From: Halisarca cf. caerulea
Taxonomy: Eukaryota; Porifera; Demospongiae; Chondrillida; Halisarcidae
Assembly: GCA_963170055.1 (NCBI GenBank)
Contig: CAUJGJ010000002.1
Span: forward strand, 572,501-582,500
Reading direction: 5' to 3'
DNA length: 10,000 bases
Numbering within the stretch: position 1 is the stretch's first letter; every line of letters begins with the position of its first letter. The position numbers were made by a program, and so were the translations under genes. The notes beneath the pieces were generated by a model. That model was not told where the DNA came from. It searched no databases and worked only from the letters and a program-made list of their open reading frames with translations. Shown here one piece after another: positions 8,447-10,000 of this stretch.

Positions 8447-8940
8447 CATGCGAGCACTAAACCATCCATGTGGACATCACGTGAGCACTGAGTCATCCAT
8501 GTGGACATCACGTGTGTACTGAGCCATCCATGTGGACATCACATGAACACTAAACCATCCATGTGGACATCACGTGAGCACTGAGCCATCCATGTGGACA
8601 TCACGTGTGTACTGAGCCATCCATGTGGACATCACGTGTGTACTGAGCCATCCATGTGGACGTCACGTGAGCACTGAGCCATCCATGTGGACATCACGTG
8701 TGTACTGAGCCATCCATGTGGACATCACGTGAGCACTGAGTCATCCATGTGGACATCACGTGTGTACTGAGCCATCCATGTGGACATCACGTGAGCACTG
8801 AGTCATCCATGTGGACGTCACGTGAGCACTGAGTCATCCATGTGGACATCACGTGTGTACTGAGCCATCCATGTGGACGTCACGTGAGCACTGAGCCATC
8901 CATGTGGATATCACGTGTGCACTGAGTCATCCATGTGGAT
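8447..8940. repeat. 31-bp minisatellite, about 16 copies
   Basis: Unit starts (CATCCATGTGG) fall exactly every 31 bases from 8463 to 8928. The last unit is cut after 13 bases, and a degenerate partial unit precedes the first. The consensus is CATCCATGTGGACATCACGT followed by GAGCACTGAGC or GTGTACTGAGC. The two forms of the second part largely alternate, suggesting partial 62-bp dimers. Fourteen of the fifteen full units contain the E-box CACGTG. Five unit junctions read TGAGTCA, and three units read GACGTCAC in place of GACATCAC. The array is direct and contiguous, with no spacers. Confidence 0.97.
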
Positions 8941-9311
8941 ACAGTAAAACTTTGCAAGTTTCAAAATATTAGAATTATAAATGCATAAATTCAGTAGAAC
9001 ATAATAAACAATCAATTTACAATATTAATATAGTAAATTTACATTAACAATTGTCAGTTACAAAACCAAAATATATACATTGTCAATAAGAAATATAATA
9101 GCATTAAATTGATATCCACATTAACACACAAATGCTCCTTATCATACTGAAGCTAATTCTTAAGGAAGTAATTTACTAGTTAAGTACAAGAATGAATGCA
9201 GAGGAAGAAAAGAAGTTAGTTCTTTAGACAAACTGTCAGGAACCGTTGTTTACACACAAAACCCAAATCTAAGGGAAGAAGAGGGCAAATGACATGAGCA
9301 ACACACATACA
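8941..9311. other. AT-rich stretch, no gene seen
   Basis: This strongly AT-rich sequence lies between the minisatellite and the 3' end of gene D, so it probably includes the gene D 3' untranslated region. No coding frame, RNA gene or canonical minus-strand polyadenylation signal was identified. Confidence 0.5.
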
Positions 9312-9312
9312 T

Positions 9313-9345
<33 letters not shown>
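9312..9345. repeat. CA microsatellite in gene D 3' region
   Basis: About sixteen CA repeats begin only a few bases past the gene D stop codon on the minus strand. If transcribed in the 3' untranslated region they would form a UG tract, a class of sequence bound by CELF-type and TDP-43-type proteins. The binding is general knowledge and is not shown here. Confidence 0.93.
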
Positions 9346-9346
<1 letters not shown>

Positions 9347-9352
9347 GTGTTC

Positions 9353-9454
9353 CTACTTCTCTGGCTCAGGTCTGGGAGGGAGTGGAGGTATGACATCATA
9401 TTCAGATGCCTCTTGTGTTGGACGAGGAGGAAGGGGAGGCACTACAGGTACTGG
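9353..9454 (-). CDS. Gene D, terminal exon: proline-rich SH3-ligand tail
   Basis: A strong acceptor, with the tract TTTTTCACTCCTGCGTTGTT before CTCACAG, ends at 9455. It opens a phase-0 frame of 33 codons ending at TAG (9355-9353). The peptide is PVPVVPPLPPRPTQEASEYD followed by VIPPLPPRPEPEK. It holds two identical PPLPPRP motifs 17 residues apart. Each fits PxxPxR, the class II SH3 ligand. Between them lies EYDVI, a tyrosine in an acidic setting that could be phosphorylated and bound by SH2 domains. This is a typical C-terminal tail of a signalling adaptor or cytoskeletal scaffold. The gene family cannot be named, because all other exons lie beyond the right edge; I saw none between 9460 and 10000. 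Confidence 0.68.
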   Translation of the reverse strand, partial: PVPVVPPLPPRPTQEASEYDVIPPLPPRPEPEK

Positions 9455-9498
9455 CTGTGAGAACAACGCAGGAGTGAAAAATCAATTAACAACACAGA

Positions 9499-9564
9499 GG
9501 TAAACAAATAAACAACATGTGGTAAACAAATGAACAGAATGCAGTAAATTAATGAACAATAATA
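9499..9564. repeat. 22-bp imperfect tandem repeat with forkhead-like sites
   Basis: Three 22-base units start at 9499, 9521 and 9543. The first two begin GGTAAACAAAT and the third has diverged to AGTAAATTAAT. GTAAACA is the core bound by forkhead factors. Whether it matters here is unknown, since AT-rich repeats produce it readily. Confidence 0.75.
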
Positions 9565-9600
9565 GGGGGTCTAACAATAAACAAAACCTTTTCACCACAA

Positions 9601-9642
9601 GCTCCGCCCCCTGCTAATGTATATATAAGACCAATTAGCAGG
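9601..9642 (+). promoter_or_regulatory. TATA-containing hairpin with GC box (possible core promoter)
   Basis: CTCCGCCCC (a GC-box-like word) at 9602-9610 is followed by TATATATAAG near 9620-9629 and by CCAAT at 9631-9635. The TATA word sits in the 15-base loop of a perfect 9-base inverted repeat, CCTGCTAAT (9610-9618) and ATTAGCAGG (9634-9642). Transcription about 30 bases downstream would enter the 74-bp repeat array. No coding frame follows within the window, so a promoter role is unproven. Confidence 0.3.
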
Positions 9643-9935
9643 TCCACAGTAGAGCAATGTCTAGCACAACACACTCTGACAGGACATCAGAGGTGAAGTG
9701 GCAACAGGTCTGCTGGTCCACAGTAGAGCAATGTCTAGCACAACACACTCTGACAGGACATCAGAAGTGAAGTGGCAACAGGTCTGCTGGTCTACTGTAG
9801 AGCAATGCCTAGCACAACACACTTGGACAGCACATCAGAAGTGAAGTGGCAACAGGTCTGCTGGTCTACTGTAGAGCAATGTCTAGCACAACACACTCTG
9901 ACAGGACATCAGAGGTGAAGTGGCAACAGGTCTCC
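9641..9935. repeat. 74-bp minisatellite, four copies
   Basis: Copies start at 9641, 9715, 9789 and 9863 and share AGAGCAAT, TCTAGCACAACACACTC or its variant, and GTGAAGTGGCAACAGGTCT. Copies 1 and 2 begin GGTCCACAGT, while copies 3 and 4 begin GGTCTACTGT. The period is not a multiple of three and no frame crosses all copies, so the array is noncoding. Confidence 0.96.
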
Positions 9936-10000
9936 TGTACACACTGAAACCTCTGTGTGGGTCTAGTTCAAAATTAGTAAATTGGTGAAAACTGGGTTCA

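Noticed and set aside
8447..8940. CRISPR-like regular array
   Set aside because: Units are directly contiguous with no unique spacers, and the context is a eukaryotic genome; it is a minisatellite.

Overview
The window looks like nuclear DNA of an invertebrate animal. The genes are split by short GT-AG introns, and CA/TG microsatellites are long and frequent. Minisatellites and a small inverted-repeat element are also present. Genes are close together, including a head-to-head pair and a gene lying in another gene's intron, which suggests a compact genome. A sponge or another early-branching marine invertebrate is a guess, not a demonstrated placement. Nothing bacterial, viral or CRISPR-like was found. 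All exon calls come from reading frames and splice consensus by eye; no alignment or transcript data were available.

Left part (1-3206). After a CA microsatellite and a gene-free flank, a minus-strand gene (A) runs from its start codon at 3058 down to a stop at 671, in three exons joined in phase 0. The predicted protein is 652 residues. Residues about 36-91 resemble the N-terminal DUF4706 segment of vertebrate C1orf198; the rest is a long Ser/Arg-rich, apparently disordered region. A 148-bp spacer (3059-3206) separates this start from the divergent start of gene B.

Middle part (3207-7935). Gene B, on the plus strand, has a 63-codon exon at 3207 and a 34-codon exon at 7831. Joined in phase 0, they complete a short RIIa-type dimerisation/docking-like domain (97-residue protein). 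The 4.4-kb intron holds at least three convincing minus-strand exons (6300-6115, 5846-5607, 5119-4928). These give 206 codons of a Ser/Arg/Glu-rich protein I do not recognise (gene C). Its 3' end is unresolved. The intron also holds a roughly 300-bp element with inverted ends, a 48-bp duplication and several large CA/TG tracts, two of which flank the third exon of gene C in complementary orientation.

Right part (7936-10000). Downstream of gene B lies a sixteen-copy 31-bp minisatellite carrying E-box and AP-1-like words, then an AT-rich stretch. A minus-strand terminal exon follows (9454-9353, gene D). It encodes two PPLPPRP SH3-ligand motifs around a possible SH2-binding tyrosine. The rest of gene D lies beyond the right edge. 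The window ends with a forkhead-site-like 22-bp repeat, a TATA-containing hairpin and four copies of a 74-bp repeat. Genes B and D are therefore convergent, genes A and B divergent, and gene C is antisense within gene B.
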